Source of the DNA: Spirochaetia bacterium
GTDB lineage: Bacteria; Spirochaetota; Leptospiria; Leptospirales; Leptonemataceae
NCBI GenBank assembly: GCA_009885105.1
Contig: VFLI01000053.1
Coordinates: forward strand, 56,483 to 120,482
Length of the DNA: 64,000 nucleotides
Direction: 5' to 3'
Of this stretch, positions 42,142 through 50,958 are shown piece by piece; position 1 is the stretch's first letter; every line of letters begins with the position of its first letter. The notes below the pieces were generated by a model. The model saw only the letters and a list, made by a program, of their open reading frames with translations. It was not told the DNA's origin and did no database searches. Both the position numbers and the translations under genes were made by a program.

Positions 42142-43478
42142 TTCAGTGAATCCAGGATCATTTTTCTTGTTTCTGACAGACGACGCAGAGCGTCTCCCAG
42201 GACTCCGACCGCTTCCGATGAAAATTGCATCGTTGATATGGTAAGTTTCGCGCCCGCTTCGAGCTGGAGTTTCAACTGAACTGAATTTATCTGCGGGATA
42301 GCAATACTGGCCGGTCGACCCGTATTGCGCGGAATGGTGGCCTGAAAACTGCCGTCGAAAATCTGCCTGCTGCCAAAAGCTGCTCGTTTTTCTAAAATAT
42401 TGCAACTGTCTATGAGGCTCGAAACCTCCATCTGCCCGTACTGACGCTGAGTTGCCGTAAACACTCCGGAGGATTGTGTGCGCGCCAGAAGCTGCATGCG
42501 CCTGACAGCGAGCTCCATAAAAAAAAGCGCGTTCAATGATTTTCCGATCAATCGCCTGGGTCCCGATTCCACCTGTCCGCCTGTGATTTTTTCCGATTCA
42601 GCCGGGAGTCTGCCCATTTCGGTTTGCGCCAATTGCAAAATCTGCAACTCGGAGTAAACAGATTTCCATTGAAACCGGATCTGTTCGAGTCTGATGAAAG
42701 CATTCTGAATCGTCCAGCGCATATCCTCAAAATAGCCGGAATCACGGCCCTGAAATCTTCTTAATTTTTCCGCAAATACCTGTGCTTCAAACGCTGCTAT
42801 TTGTTTGTTCCAGATTAAAGGAGGCGGGAAAACTGAACTTTGTTCTGTAATCACGATCTGGGTCAGTCCGCGAAAAACAGAATCGGCCTCCTGCTGCAGT
42901 CCGGTGAAAGGCGCGGCTGCCTCCATGGCCCGCGCTATGTCCGCCGCTGCTTTTATCAGACGCTCCCCGTCTCGCGGCGAAATCGGAGAAACGGGATTTG
43001 TGGCAGCCAGTTCCTGCTGCATCAAAACGAGCAGGCCCCGGATGAAAGCGTGCCAGAGATCGACTTGCGGGATGATCCGAAGGGCCCTTTCTGAATCCCA
43101 GGATATGCCGAAAAGATCGCTGCCGCCCGTTCCCAGAATTGGCTGCGTTTTCCGGCGCAGCTGATCGGTGAACTCGGCAAGTTCCATCCCGGGTTTGAAA
43201 AAATTTGTGATGCCTCCTGGGTCGCTGTCGATGGCAAAGCGGTCTATTTCAACGAAAGCTTTTTCGATGTTTTCCAGATCGAACTGCCTGATTTCTGTAA
43301 TATTGACGGGGGATTGCGACCAGAGCTCGGAAACGAGGGGCCATTTTTTTTGCGCCGCAAGCGCAGCCAGAGTAAGGCCCGCCTGCAGAAAGGCTTTACG
43401 CGGAATCAATTGTGATGCGCGATTTTCCCCTGTATTTTTGTGTCTTAACAGCGCGCTCTGGGGATTCTCTTTTTGCAT
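42138..43478 (-). CDS. Flagellin-like protein with an export-signal-like N-terminus
   Basis: This 446-residue protein has a Tat-like or Sec-like N-terminus (PRKAFLQAGLTLAALAA, residues about 26-42), a helical region without recognised domain (about 45-310), and a C-terminal unit. That unit (about 325-440) reads VRRMQLLARTQSSGVFTATQ, YGQMEVSSLIDSCNILEKRA, IFDGSF, then TISTMQFSSEAVGVLGDALR. It follows the order of spirochaetal flagellin D1 (QRIRVLAIQTSNG, VEVSALVDEVDRIASQAEFN, LFEGQFA). Flagellins normally lack cleaved signals, so this is unlike a filament protein. It is translationally coupled to the second flagellin-like gene. No ribosome site stands out. Confidence 0.65.
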   Translation of the reverse strand: MQKENPQSALLRHKNTGENRASQLIPRKAFLQAGLTLAALAAQKKWPLVSELWSQSPVNITEIRQFDLENIEKAFVEIDRFAIDSDPGGITNFFKPGMELAEFTDQLRRKTQPILGTGGSDLFGISWDSERALRIIPQVDLWHAFIRGLLVLMQQELAATNPVSPISPRDGERLIKAAADIARAMEAAAPFTGLQQEADSVFRGLTQIVITEQSSVFPPPLIWNKQIAAFEAQVFAEKLRRFQGRDSGYFEDMRWTIQNAFIRLEQIRFQWKSVYSELQILQLAQTEMGRLPAESEKITGGQVESGPRRLIGKSLNALFFMELAVRRMQLLARTQSSGVFTATQRQYGQMEVSSLIDSCNILEKRAAFGSRQIFDGSFQATIPRNTGRPASIAIPQINSVQLKLQLEAGAKLTISTMQFSSEAVGVLGDALRRLSETRKMILDSLK

Positions 43479-43590
43479 TGAAGTAAACGAGAAGTAGCTT
43501 CATGCGCGTGAAAAATTCTGTCAACAGGAAAATATTCTTGTATTTTCTTAAAAAATTGCTTTTAAATGAGGATGTGATTTTTCAGGGCAG

Positions 43591-43909
43591 GTGCGGGGCA
43601 TCGACGTGTCTCACCATCAGGGCGTTATCGACTGGAATCGCGCCAGGCAGTCGGGCATTGCTTTTGCTTATATAAAGGCGAGCGAAGGCGGCGACTTTCG
43701 GGCTCGATGCTTCCGCCTGGGGCCGCCCTGTATGGATCCGCGATGTGTTTTTTTCGCCCGGGGATCTGCCGCGAACCAGGATTGTTATGTGGCAGTACAG
43801 CATGTTTGGCCGAGTAACGGGCATCGGCAGCAGAGTCGATCTCAACGTTTTTCTCGGGACCCGTGATGATTTCCAGAACTGGATCAGCGAATCATCGGGC
43901 GGGTTTTAG
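43591..43909 (+). pseudogene. GH25 lysozyme pseudogene (deletion plus frameshift)
   Basis: From GTG 43591 the frame encodes the GH25 start, RGIDVSHHQGVIDWNRARQS then GIAFAYIKASEGGD. After about 35 codons the match stops. The C-terminal GH25 sequence resumes in the next frame from about 43708 (LDASAWGRPVWIRDVFFSPG, then MWQYSMFGRVTGI, VDLNVFLG) and ends at TAG 43907-43909. About 100 codons of the centre are missing and the two ends are out of frame, so no active muramidase can be made. Such lysozymes are common in phages. Confidence 0.85.
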
Positions 43910-43947
43910 TTTTGTTCTCGCTTCTGACTCCGCCGCCCCAGCTTTCC

Positions 43948-44793
43948 CTACTCCTCCGCCAGTCTGAACAACCGTTCGATAGCAGCGCGTCCGTCCTCGC
44001 CGAAATTCTCCGAATACGGATTCACATACAGGTCGATGTGCGCCTTCATTACCGCGTCTTCCAGAGACTGCGCATGGGGTCGGACAAAGTCCATTGTTGA
44101 TTCTGGATCCGCCCAGGCCATTCGCAGACTTTTTCGGATGCCGTCTTCTATTTCCAGCGCCAGGGACGACGGCACATCACTGCGAACGGCGATACAGCCC
44201 AGAGGAATCGGTCCGCCGGTAAAATCTTCCCACCATTCTCCCAGGTCCTGGACGGCGAGGCAGCCGCGGTCCTGAAATGTGAATCGTTCTTCGTGTATGA
44301 TGACGCCGAATTTTTCTTTTCCACCGGTAAGCAGTTCCAGAATGCCGTCGTAGCGGCAGGGAATGAATTCAATAGAAGAAAGATCCACACCCTGGTTTTT
44401 CAAAAAGAGACGGGTCAGCAGATGCGCTGTTGTCCACTGTCCCGGTATCAAAATTCTGCCGTGATTGCGGATTCGTTCAGCCGCTTCTTTTCGGTCCGCG
44501 TCTCCCCGGCCGGCCGGATATTTTTCTTGCCATGATGAAACAATCAGAGGACCGCAACCGCGGCCAAGAGCCCCCCCGGCCGAAAGAAGCCGGTATCTGT
44601 TCTGAAGCTTTGCCATTGCGTAGAAAGAAATTTTGGTTATGGCATGACGGCCTTCTTCGATGGCGCGGCGGTTCAATTCTTCGACATCGGCCAGATGAAG
44701 CGTTACCGGAAAGGGCAGAAAGTTTTCTGACAGAAAATGCCGGAAAATAAAAGTGTCGTTGGGGCAGGGTGATATGGCAAGATCGAGATTCAT
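43948..44793 (-). CDS. mqnD: 1,4-dihydroxy-6-naphthoate synthase (menaquinone, futalosine pathway)
   Basis: The 281-residue protein has the MqnD signature at the start (AISPCPNDTFIFRHFLSENF), the central segments GAALGRG-like GGALGRGCGPLIVSS, GQWTTAHLLTRLFL and IPLGCIAVRSDV, and the C-terminal HIDLYVNPYSENFGEDGRAA. The enzyme converts cyclic dehypoxanthine futalosine to 1,4-dihydroxy-6-naphthoate, a late step of the alternative menaquinone route. The menG-type methyltransferase at 59568 would finish menaquinone. Length is normal. It lies 46 bp after the glycerate kinase gene on the same strand. Confidence 0.95.
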   Translation of the reverse strand: MNLDLAISPCPNDTFIFRHFLSENFLPFPVTLHLADVEELNRRAIEEGRHAITKISFYAMAKLQNRYRLLSAGGALGRGCGPLIVSSWQEKYPAGRGDADRKEAAERIRNHGRILIPGQWTTAHLLTRLFLKNQGVDLSSIEFIPCRYDGILELLTGGKEKFGVIIHEERFTFQDRGCLAVQDLGEWWEDFTGGPIPLGCIAVRSDVPSSLALEIEDGIRKSLRMAWADPESTMDFVRPHAQSLEDAVMKAHIDLYVNPYSENFGEDGRAAIERLFRLAEE

Positions 44794-44839
44794 GTCTTAT
44801 GGAACTGCGGCGACTCGGCGGCGGTCCTGTCAATCGGTT

Positions 44840-46027
44840 TCATATTTTCTTTGCTGCAGCGGCTTCATACGCGAATATCTCCGCCGCAGCCAGCGCCGTT
44901 TTCTCCAGACGGGCGGCCGCGCCTCGTCCGTTGTAGGGCCCGCAAATATCCTCGGTGCTGAAAAGGCGCATGCCTGTTTTTTCCAGCTTCTTCCTGTCGC
45001 GTATTTTTCCGGATACCACCCAGAGCCCGGTTTTAAATTTTTTGCAGAGTTGGAAAATACCCATCACAGCCTTGCCTTCCAGTGTCCCGGCATCGGTGCA
45101 CCCTTCGCCCGAAAGGACAAACAGGCCTCCGGGAATTTTTCTCCGCGTTCTGAGAATTTTTTCTATGCCCGATTTACTCAGAAAAAACGACACGCCTGAA
45201 TGCATTTCTGTCCGCGATCCGGGCCAGAAAACCAGCGGCAAGGCCATGCCTCCTGCCGCGCCCGGGACTGTTTTTCTTGACCGGCTTTCTTTCTGGAGCA
45301 GACGGCGCAGAGCTTGAATATTTTTCTCCAGAATTTCAACTTCCGCGGCGGAAGCGCCTTTCTGGGGCGCGAACAGACGAGCCGCGCCTCTGGCACCGGT
45401 CAGCGGCGACTGCACATCGGTGTATAGATTTGTAAATATTTTCAATTCGGCATGGCCTGCGGGAAAGACGATGCGGGCTGCTTCGCGAATTCTCGAAAAT
45501 TCCATTACTGCTCTGCCTTGATTGTCCAGATACTGAAATCCGAGAGCGCGAGATAGCCCGAACCCACCGTCGCATGTGGCGCTTCCTCCGAGAAAGATGT
45601 GCAGCTCGAGTCGTTCTGCTTTTTGTCGACGCGCAAGGCCCGTCATCTTATCCATCCACAGCCCAATGCCATAGGTGGAGCGTTTGATGACAGGTATTTG
45701 GGCCGCGCGGGGAAGTTTCAATCCGACCACAGCCGCGCTCTCCAGAAAAACCTGAATCGTCTTTTGGCTCTTGCGGATCAAGTATGCGGCCGTAATATTT
45801 TTACCGGAAGAATTCGGGAGAAGAATTTCTTTTCTTTGCAGCGAACGGTCCAGTTCTGCCAGCGCCTGCAGACTGCCTTCTCCGCCGTCGGCGATGGGGC
45901 GTATCCAGAGATGCCGGATTTCAATTTCTTTTTCGACTCCGCGGCGAAGTGCCCGAGCAGCCTGCAGGGCGCTCAGGGAACCCTTAAATTTATCCGGGGC
46001 GATTAAGACATCAGCGTTTATTTTCAT
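44840..46027 (-). CDS. Glycerate kinase (GarK/GlxK family)
   Basis: This 395-residue kinase shows the family pattern. APDKFKGSLSALQAARAL lies near the N-terminus, PIADGGEGSLQAL at about 43-55, LGGSATCDGGFGLSRALGFQ at about 150-170, and a C-terminal LSGEGCTDAGTLEGKAVMGI with the active-site Asp/Thr. It phosphorylates glycerate, to 2-phosphoglycerate in most members of this class, feeding glycolysis upstream of pyruvate kinase. It is 12 bp after a small membrane protein gene; the operon reading order is MBL hydrolase, membrane protein, glycerate kinase, mqnD. Confidence 0.95.
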   Translation of the reverse strand: MKINADVLIAPDKFKGSLSALQAARALRRGVEKEIEIRHLWIRPIADGGEGSLQALAELDRSLQRKEILLPNSSGKNITAAYLIRKSQKTIQVFLESAAVVGLKLPRAAQIPVIKRSTYGIGLWMDKMTGLARRQKAERLELHIFLGGSATCDGGFGLSRALGFQYLDNQGRAVMEFSRIREAARIVFPAGHAELKIFTNLYTDVQSPLTGARGAARLFAPQKGASAAEVEILEKNIQALRRLLQKESRSRKTVPGAAGGMALPLVFWPGSRTEMHSGVSFFLSKSGIEKILRTRRKIPGGLFVLSGEGCTDAGTLEGKAVMGIFQLCKKFKTGLWVVSGKIRDRKKLEKTGMRLFSTEDICGPYNGRGAAARLEKTALAAAEIFAYEAAAAKKI

Positions 46028-46039
46028 TCCCCGGCCGCC

Positions 46040-46570
46040 TCAGCGCCGTTCGCTTCTCTGCGGCGAATCTTCTTTTCTGAGCAAGAGTAAAACAACGGCA
46101 AACCCTGTCAGCAGACATCCGGCGAGAGACAGAACCAGAGAGGTGGAGGCCAGGGCCCCCATCGGTTTGCCGAATTCAAGCGGATTGGCCTTCAAACGCG
46201 AGTGGATTGTGCCGGCGGGATCGATATACACCACCGCCTGAAGATTTTTTCCTTCTGAATGGAGATGAAACATTCCGTCGGGGACCTCTTCTGTTTTCTG
46301 AAAAATCTGTTCTCTGTAGCGGCCGGTGTAAGAATAAAAATATCTTCTTCCAAAGACGCCCTTCTTGCTCTGAGCCTGATCCAGAACCACGAAAGTATTT
46401 TCTCCTTCCTTTTCCAGGCTTTCGCCGATCCAGGAATTTTGCAGACGATGCAGGGTAAGAAATAGAAAGGTCGATCCGAAAGCCAGAGCGAGAAGAGGAC
46501 CCGTTATTCGTGCGAAGGCGGGCAGATTTTCCCGCCGGGAAGGAATAATCTTTTTGGCCGCCGCAATCAC
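46040..46570 (-). CDS. Two-helix membrane protein, DUF3592-like
   Basis: A 176-residue protein with one membrane helix near the N-terminus (about 22-40, ITGPLLALAFGSTFLFLTL) and one near the C-terminus (about 143-165, LVLSLAGCLLTGFAVVLLLL). A beta-rich extracytoplasmic part with YFYSYTGRYREQ and AVVYIDPAGTIHSRL lies between. This plan resembles DUF3592 proteins, whose function is not known. The ATG overlaps the stop of the MBL-fold gene by four bases. Confidence 0.75.
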   Translation of the reverse strand: MIAAAKKIIPSRRENLPAFARITGPLLALAFGSTFLFLTLHRLQNSWIGESLEKEGENTFVVLDQAQSKKGVFGRRYFYSYTGRYREQIFQKTEEVPDGMFHLHSEGKNLQAVVYIDPAGTIHSRLKANPLEFGKPMGALASTSLVLSLAGCLLTGFAVVLLLLRKEDSPQRSERR

Positions 46571-47532
46571 GTTTTCTCAGAGCCCAGCTGGAACTGCATC
46601 CCTTCGCGCGCGATAAAAAGCCGCGGTTTCTGGACCTTCATTAGATTCTTATGCTCAATTGCCTGCTGGTAATTTTCGTAAAGGCGGCTGTCGCTGTAGG
46701 ATGGTTCGTGGTGTGTCAGAACCAGGTTCTTGACATTCCAGCGCACGGCGCAGTTGACAGCCATCGTGAAACTTGTGTGTCCCCAGTCGAACTTTGAGAA
46801 GGAGTCGTCCAGAGAATACTGCGCGTCCATGATCAAAAGATCCGCATTGTGAAAAAAATCATGCCGGGATCCGACCGATTCAAGATCTTCGCCGGTGAAT
46901 TCCGCGTCGGTCGCGAATATGAATATTTTCCCATTTCTGCGGAAGCGAAAAGCGAAGCTGCCTCCTGGATGCCGCAGAGGATGAAAATCGACGATTGTTC
47001 CGTCGCTGAAGGTGATCGGCTTGTTGTCCATGGGGTGAAATTCTTTTTTCGACAGAGTCGATTCCAGAGTCACCGGAAAAAATTGATCCAGCATCTGACG
47101 CATCAGCCGCGTCTCCACATCCTCGAACGGAGAGTAAAAGTGTATTGTGTTTCCCGGAATATACAGAGGCTTGAAAAACGGCAGGCCGACGATATGATCC
47201 CAGTGTGTGTGCGTGTGGAAAATAACAATTTCACCCTGTCCCTGGCCGCACGGACCGTTCATCAGCGAATCTCCCAGGCTCCGAATGCCCGTTCCGCAGT
47301 CCAGTATGAAAGGCAGTCCGTCGCCCCGCGAAACAGAAACACAGGTTGTGTCTCCGCCGAAAACATAACGCAGGTCCATTGGCAGCGCCCGGATAAAATC
47401 ATCGATGTCGGCAGGATCAGAAAGCTTGGCCCCGATGGCATGCCGGAGCACGCCATGCAATTTCTGGCGGTACTCTTCATTTCTGACCGGCGCTGCGATG
47501 GAGCCTCTGACTCCGTGGAGATGAATTAACAT
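46567..47532 (-). CDS. Metallo-beta-lactamase-fold hydrolase
   Basis: The 321-residue protein begins HLHGVRGSIAAPVRNEEYRQ and has GGDTTCVSVSRGDGLPFILD, then the metal-binding motif HTHTHWDHIVGLPFF (about 105-119). RHPGGSFAFRFR, DAEFTGED (metal Asp) and LTHHEPSY (last His) follow. This is the layout of MBL-fold phosphodiesterases related to RNase Z and PqqB/PhnP proteins. Histidine kinase-linked variants are known with the same fold, but no such domain is present. The substrate is unknown. It is the first gene of a four-gene minus-strand operon. Confidence 0.9.
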   Translation of the reverse strand: MLIHLHGVRGSIAAPVRNEEYRQKLHGVLRHAIGAKLSDPADIDDFIRALPMDLRYVFGGDTTCVSVSRGDGLPFILDCGTGIRSLGDSLMNGPCGQGQGEIVIFHTHTHWDHIVGLPFFKPLYIPGNTIHFYSPFEDVETRLMRQMLDQFFPVTLESTLSKKEFHPMDNKPITFSDGTIVDFHPLRHPGGSFAFRFRRNGKIFIFATDAEFTGEDLESVGSRHDFFHNADLLIMDAQYSLDDSFSKFDWGHTSFTMAVNCAVRWNVKNLVLTHHEPSYSDSRLYENYQQAIEHKNLMKVQKPRLFIAREGMQFQLGSEKT

Positions 47533-47580
47533 GGTTTTATTCAGACAGCTCTCTTACAAAGAATAAGTCCTATTTTCAGG

Positions 47581-47650
47581 ATTACTGGATTTGAATCAGC
47601 GCCCCCTCGTTCCGGGCGAGTTGTGCTCTATCAATAGTACATTCGGCAAA
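47581..47650 (-). tRNA. Degraded tRNA-like sequence
   Basis: Read on the minus strand, this segment contains GATAGAGCACAACT (D-arm 3' half), an anticodon-type stem CTCG-CCCGGAA-CGAG with a 7-base loop, the variable-region-like GGGGGCG, and a T-arm CTGATTCAAATCCAG. These match the order of tRNA parts. Acceptor strands do not pair, position 53 is A instead of G, and U33 is missing. It is a remnant, perhaps of a tRNA-Pro(CGG) or tRNA-Arg(CCG). Such remnants often mark old integration sites. Confidence 0.35.
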
Positions 47651-47810
47651 TATCAGTGCTTTCTCGCATTTCTGCGTTTGTTGCAAAGACAGATGTCACC
47701 CCCTTGCCGATATTGTATACTATAAAAAGAAATAAAAGCGGATTGTTTTAAGGTTTCCTTGCAGGGGTGCAGTAAAAATATTGGCTTAACAAGGTTTATC
47801 TCAAGCAGAT

Positions 47811-48167
47811 ATGACATTACAAGAACTCGAAACACATTTCAATAAACTTACAGAAATCACAGACCGCGTGGCTCTGATGAACAGCGTTTATGATTCCGAC
47901 CTGGAAAGCGCATTTTCTGCCATGGAGGCCTTTATTGAGGATGCCATTCGCTGGGATTTGTCCACTCTGGACAGCGATGTACTGCGCGCCTATCTGAGTT
48001 ACATGTCATTCCACAGGGAAATTGTAGCCGATATCGTCTCAGAAGCCCGGCGTCTACTTATGGAAAACCGCCGGCAATACCTGAAAAGACTGGTAAATTA
48101 CCACAAAAACTTCATCAATTGGTTCGGAAAGGCTGAAAAAAAGTACGCGGCCTACCGCGCCGGCTGA
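47811..48167 (+). CDS. Small helical hypothetical protein
   Basis: A 118-residue, highly charged, almost all-helical protein (TLQELETHFNKLTEI, DLESAFSAMEAFIEDAIRWD, VADIVSEARRLLMENRRQYL). It has no signal peptide and no cysteine. The family is not recognised. It is the first gene of a plus-strand run encoding FecR, PEGA, TPR, HAMP and HEAT proteins and may share their transcript (56 bp to the next start). Confidence 0.65.
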   Translation: MTLQELETHFNKLTEITDRVALMNSVYDSDLESAFSAMEAFIEDAIRWDLSTLDSDVLRAYLSYMSFHREIVADIVSEARRLLMENRRQYLKRLVNYHKNFINWFGKAEKKYAAYRAG

Positions 48168-48223
48168 ATTTTTGGTTGCAATTTAAATCGGTTCCCAGTA
48201 TTATATTAGAAGGAAGAAACCAT

Positions 48224-49108
48224 ATGAAAAAGTTAATTTTAATTGCGATAAGTCTTATTATTTCTACGTCATTCTGCGGCAAGAATACTGGAAAAGAATC
48301 GCCTGAGTCTCTGAAAGCCACGATTTCTTATTATTCCGGTTCCGTACAGCTGGAAAGAGCCGGCCAGCGGCAAAAGGCTGAAATTGGTGTGGCTCTGAAA
48401 GCTTCGGATGTGATTATTACTGCAGAGGAATCCGCCGTCGACGTCATGATAGCCGGTGTCGGCATTGTTAAAATCGGCTCTGATTCCAGAGCGGAAGTGA
48501 TCGGCCTGATGTCGGCGGACCGCCGGTCCAGCACGGAATGGAAACTCCACCGCGGTGAAATGGGTTCTTTTGTGAACAGAGCGGATTCCAGTTCTACTTA
48601 TTCCGTGATCACCCCGACAGCAATCGCCGGTGTGCGGGGAACTGCATTCCTGACTTCGGTGGAACGACTGCCGGAAGGAAGCGCCAATGCGCCCCAGGTC
48701 AAGGTGGCTGTTCTTTCAGGATCTGTGGCCGTGAATCTTCCGGGACAGGAAGAGGTTATTGTGACCAGCAATTCTCAGGTCGTGCTGAACGGTTTTCAGC
48801 GTATCTCCCGGGATATGGTGCAGCCTCTGTCCCCAGAATCTTTGAGAGCCATCAAGAATCTGGCAGTTTTCCATAAGGGGAATGTTCTGGAATTTAATAC
48901 TCTTGTGGATGAAATACGCTCCACATCTCCGGAACTCCAGGCAATGGAAGGTTCCGTGGAAGCATCTTCGCGGGATATGTCCAGACGAGAAAGAGGTTCC
49001 CAGGATGTGATCGGGCATGCTGCCAGAACGGATGTTTCCCGGCATGTTCAGAGAGATACAGAAGGGGATCCTATAAAACTCAGTCCCAATCGCAGTTACG
49101 AACAGTAA
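48224..49108 (+). CDS. FecR-domain lipoprotein
   Basis: ATG 48224 follows AGAAGGAAG at good spacing, which is a better start than 48176. The 294-residue product has a lipoprotein signal peptide (MKKLILIAISLIISTSFC, Cys18). A FecR domain follows (about 28-180: YYSGSVQLERAGQRQKAEIG, VITPTAIAGVRGTAFLTSV) and then a helical, polar tail. FecR domains normally act in iron-related anti-sigma factors; here the protein is exported and lacks a membrane helix, as in many spirochaete lipoproteins, so a role in surface protein assembly is more likely than sigma-factor control. Confidence 0.88.
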   Translation: MKKLILIAISLIISTSFCGKNTGKESPESLKATISYYSGSVQLERAGQRQKAEIGVALKASDVIITAEESAVDVMIAGVGIVKIGSDSRAEVIGLMSADRRSSTEWKLHRGEMGSFVNRADSSSTYSVITPTAIAGVRGTAFLTSVERLPEGSANAPQVKVAVLSGSVAVNLPGQEEVIVTSNSQVVLNGFQRISRDMVQPLSPESLRAIKNLAVFHKGNVLEFNTLVDEIRSTSPELQAMEGSVEASSRDMSRRERGSQDVIGHAARTDVSRHVQRDTEGDPIKLSPNRSYEQ

Positions 49109-49222
49109 GTAGACAGAATTTAACCGCTGAACCGCGGAGAAACAGCAAAGCGCTGTGAATTTCGTGTGTTCAGCGTAAATTTCCAGGCTGTTCTTCAAGT
49201 TCCTCAAGAAGGAATAAAAATT

Positions 49223-50947
49223 TTGCTCGTCAGGCCGGGGCGCATGGCTTTTTCAATGATAAATATGGGGAATCAAAAGTTTTCAAACATTTATTTCGTC
49301 TCATTCATTCTAGCAACCATTCTTTTCCAGCCGGGCTGCACGAGTCTCAGAGAAATCCGGGAAGGCGCCGTCCAGAACTTCATACTTCCTTTGATCAAAA
49401 TTCAGGAAAGGTCCCTGAGCTCGGAATCAGCCGGATCGGATGATTTCAAACTGGTCGACTCTAGAATGTCCGGGATTCGACTCGTTCTTCGGCGGGGAGC
49501 TTTTCTCAGCGATGTTCCGGAAAACATTCAGAGCCATGCCTGGTTTATTGCCAGCCGCACTGTGAGCGCTCCGGATGTTCAGCTTGTTGAGCTGCCGGCG
49601 GAAATTCTGGCAAAGCTAGATCATATTGATGCGTCTGTCCATCCCGCTCTCAGAGAAAAGCACATCGACGGAATTCTGGATGTGAAGTTTTCCCAGACTG
49701 AAGAGTCGGACAACCGCGGGTTTGTAGTATCGTTCCGCATGCTGGACCCGTATGACGGCAAAGAGCTTTCTTCAATAAAATGTATTTTTCAGATCCGCAG
49801 CCGTAGAGTCGATCCGGCGCATCAGGCGGAATTTGTCCGCACAGGCGGTAAAATTTCCTTCTTGAATGATGACTCGGACCAGATGCCGGTACTGACGCCC
49901 GTGCCGGAAGACAATGCTGTAAGGGATTTTATCTGGAGCTCAATTACCGGCAAATTGAATGTTCTTTCAACAGCCGGCGAGACGGAAGTCCTGCTTGCGA
50001 AGGAAGATGCCAGAGCGGATACAGCTCAGCCCATCGGCAAGACGCCGGTGACCGGATGGCGTCTGGATGAGGGAAAATACCGGCTCTCTGTCCGCCGGCG
50101 CGGACAGGCTTCCGTGGAAAGAGAAGTGCAGATTCGCGCGGGGCGCACATCCGATGTTTTTATTACCTGGCCGGAAGATCCAGGGATCACGGCTCTGTCT
50201 GTTCTGACGGCGCCGCCAGGACTGCGAATTTCGCTGAACGGCACAGTAGCCGGCAACTCTCCTCTTTTTCTGACCGGAGCGGGAGAAGGCAGTTACGCTG
50301 TTGAAGTATCCAGATCCGGAGAGGGCGGACAGTACCGGATAGCCGGTGAGAGCAATGTTTCTCTTGCGAAAGGGGATCAGAAAGTCCGCGTCTTCTTCAT
50401 CGATCACACAGAAGATTTTAATGTGAGTCCCGGCTCTACGGACTACTGGCAGCTTTCGACGACGGACGGAACGATTCAGTCTGGAATCGCGGGCGGACTT
50501 TTTTTCAAAACAACTTCAAAGGCGCCGGATGTCTGGCAGGGGCTCGTGAGCCGTGAATTCGCTTTTGAGTCGTTTGTCACGGAAATAGAGGTTGTGGAAG
50601 GTTCGGGAAACATTCTCGGATTCGGTGTTATTACTGACGATGATTCTTTCCTGGCGGAAATGAATTCGGACCGGTATACGGTGGCCTCCTTTCAGGGCAA
50701 GAACGCCGCGCGTCTGGTGAATACGTTCCAGAGCATACAACCATCACAGACGGGTGTTCGTAAAATTAAACTTTCCTACAACAGAACTGCGGGCAAGATT
50801 GAAGCGCGTCTGGATGGAGATGTCATGTATGAAGGTTTCTGGAATCCTGGCCGAATTGGAAACCTGGTTGTCATGACACGGAGCACATCGGCGGATGGAA
50901 GACCACTGGCTCGTCGTCTGACGATCAAAACTTTCAGCGATAAATAA
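49223..50947 (+). CDS. PEGA-domain lipoprotein with LamG-like C-terminus
   Basis: I choose TTG 49223 because AAGAAGGAAT precedes it at good spacing; the open frame extends to GTG 49166, and ATGs at 49244-49265 are alternatives. The 574-residue product has a lipobox FQPGC after the hydrophobic IYFVSFILATILF. The mature protein has an unrecognised N-domain (about 40-210), a PEGA-like domain pair (about 255-395: GWRLDEGKYRLSVRRRGQAS and PPGLRISLNGTVAGNSPLFL), and a concanavalin/LamG-like C-terminal domain (about 400-570, DYWQLSTTDGTIQSGIAGG). PEGA domains bind envelope surface structures. It is followed 11 bp later by the TPR gene. Confidence 0.8.
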   Translation: MLVRPGRMAFSMINMGNQKFSNIYFVSFILATILFQPGCTSLREIREGAVQNFILPLIKIQERSLSSESAGSDDFKLVDSRMSGIRLVLRRGAFLSDVPENIQSHAWFIASRTVSAPDVQLVELPAEILAKLDHIDASVHPALREKHIDGILDVKFSQTEESDNRGFVVSFRMLDPYDGKELSSIKCIFQIRSRRVDPAHQAEFVRTGGKISFLNDDSDQMPVLTPVPEDNAVRDFIWSSITGKLNVLSTAGETEVLLAKEDARADTAQPIGKTPVTGWRLDEGKYRLSVRRRGQASVEREVQIRAGRTSDVFITWPEDPGITALSVLTAPPGLRISLNGTVAGNSPLFLTGAGEGSYAVEVSRSGEGGQYRIAGESNVSLAKGDQKVRVFFIDHTEDFNVSPGSTDYWQLSTTDGTIQSGIAGGLFFKTTSKAPDVWQGLVSREFAFESFVTEIEVVEGSGNILGFGVITDDDSFLAEMNSDRYTVASFQGKNAARLVNTFQSIQPSQTGVRKIKLSYNRTAGKIEARLDGDVMYEGFWNPGRIGNLVVMTRSTSADGRPLARRLTIKTFSDK

Positions 50948-50958
50948 CGGGTATCATC

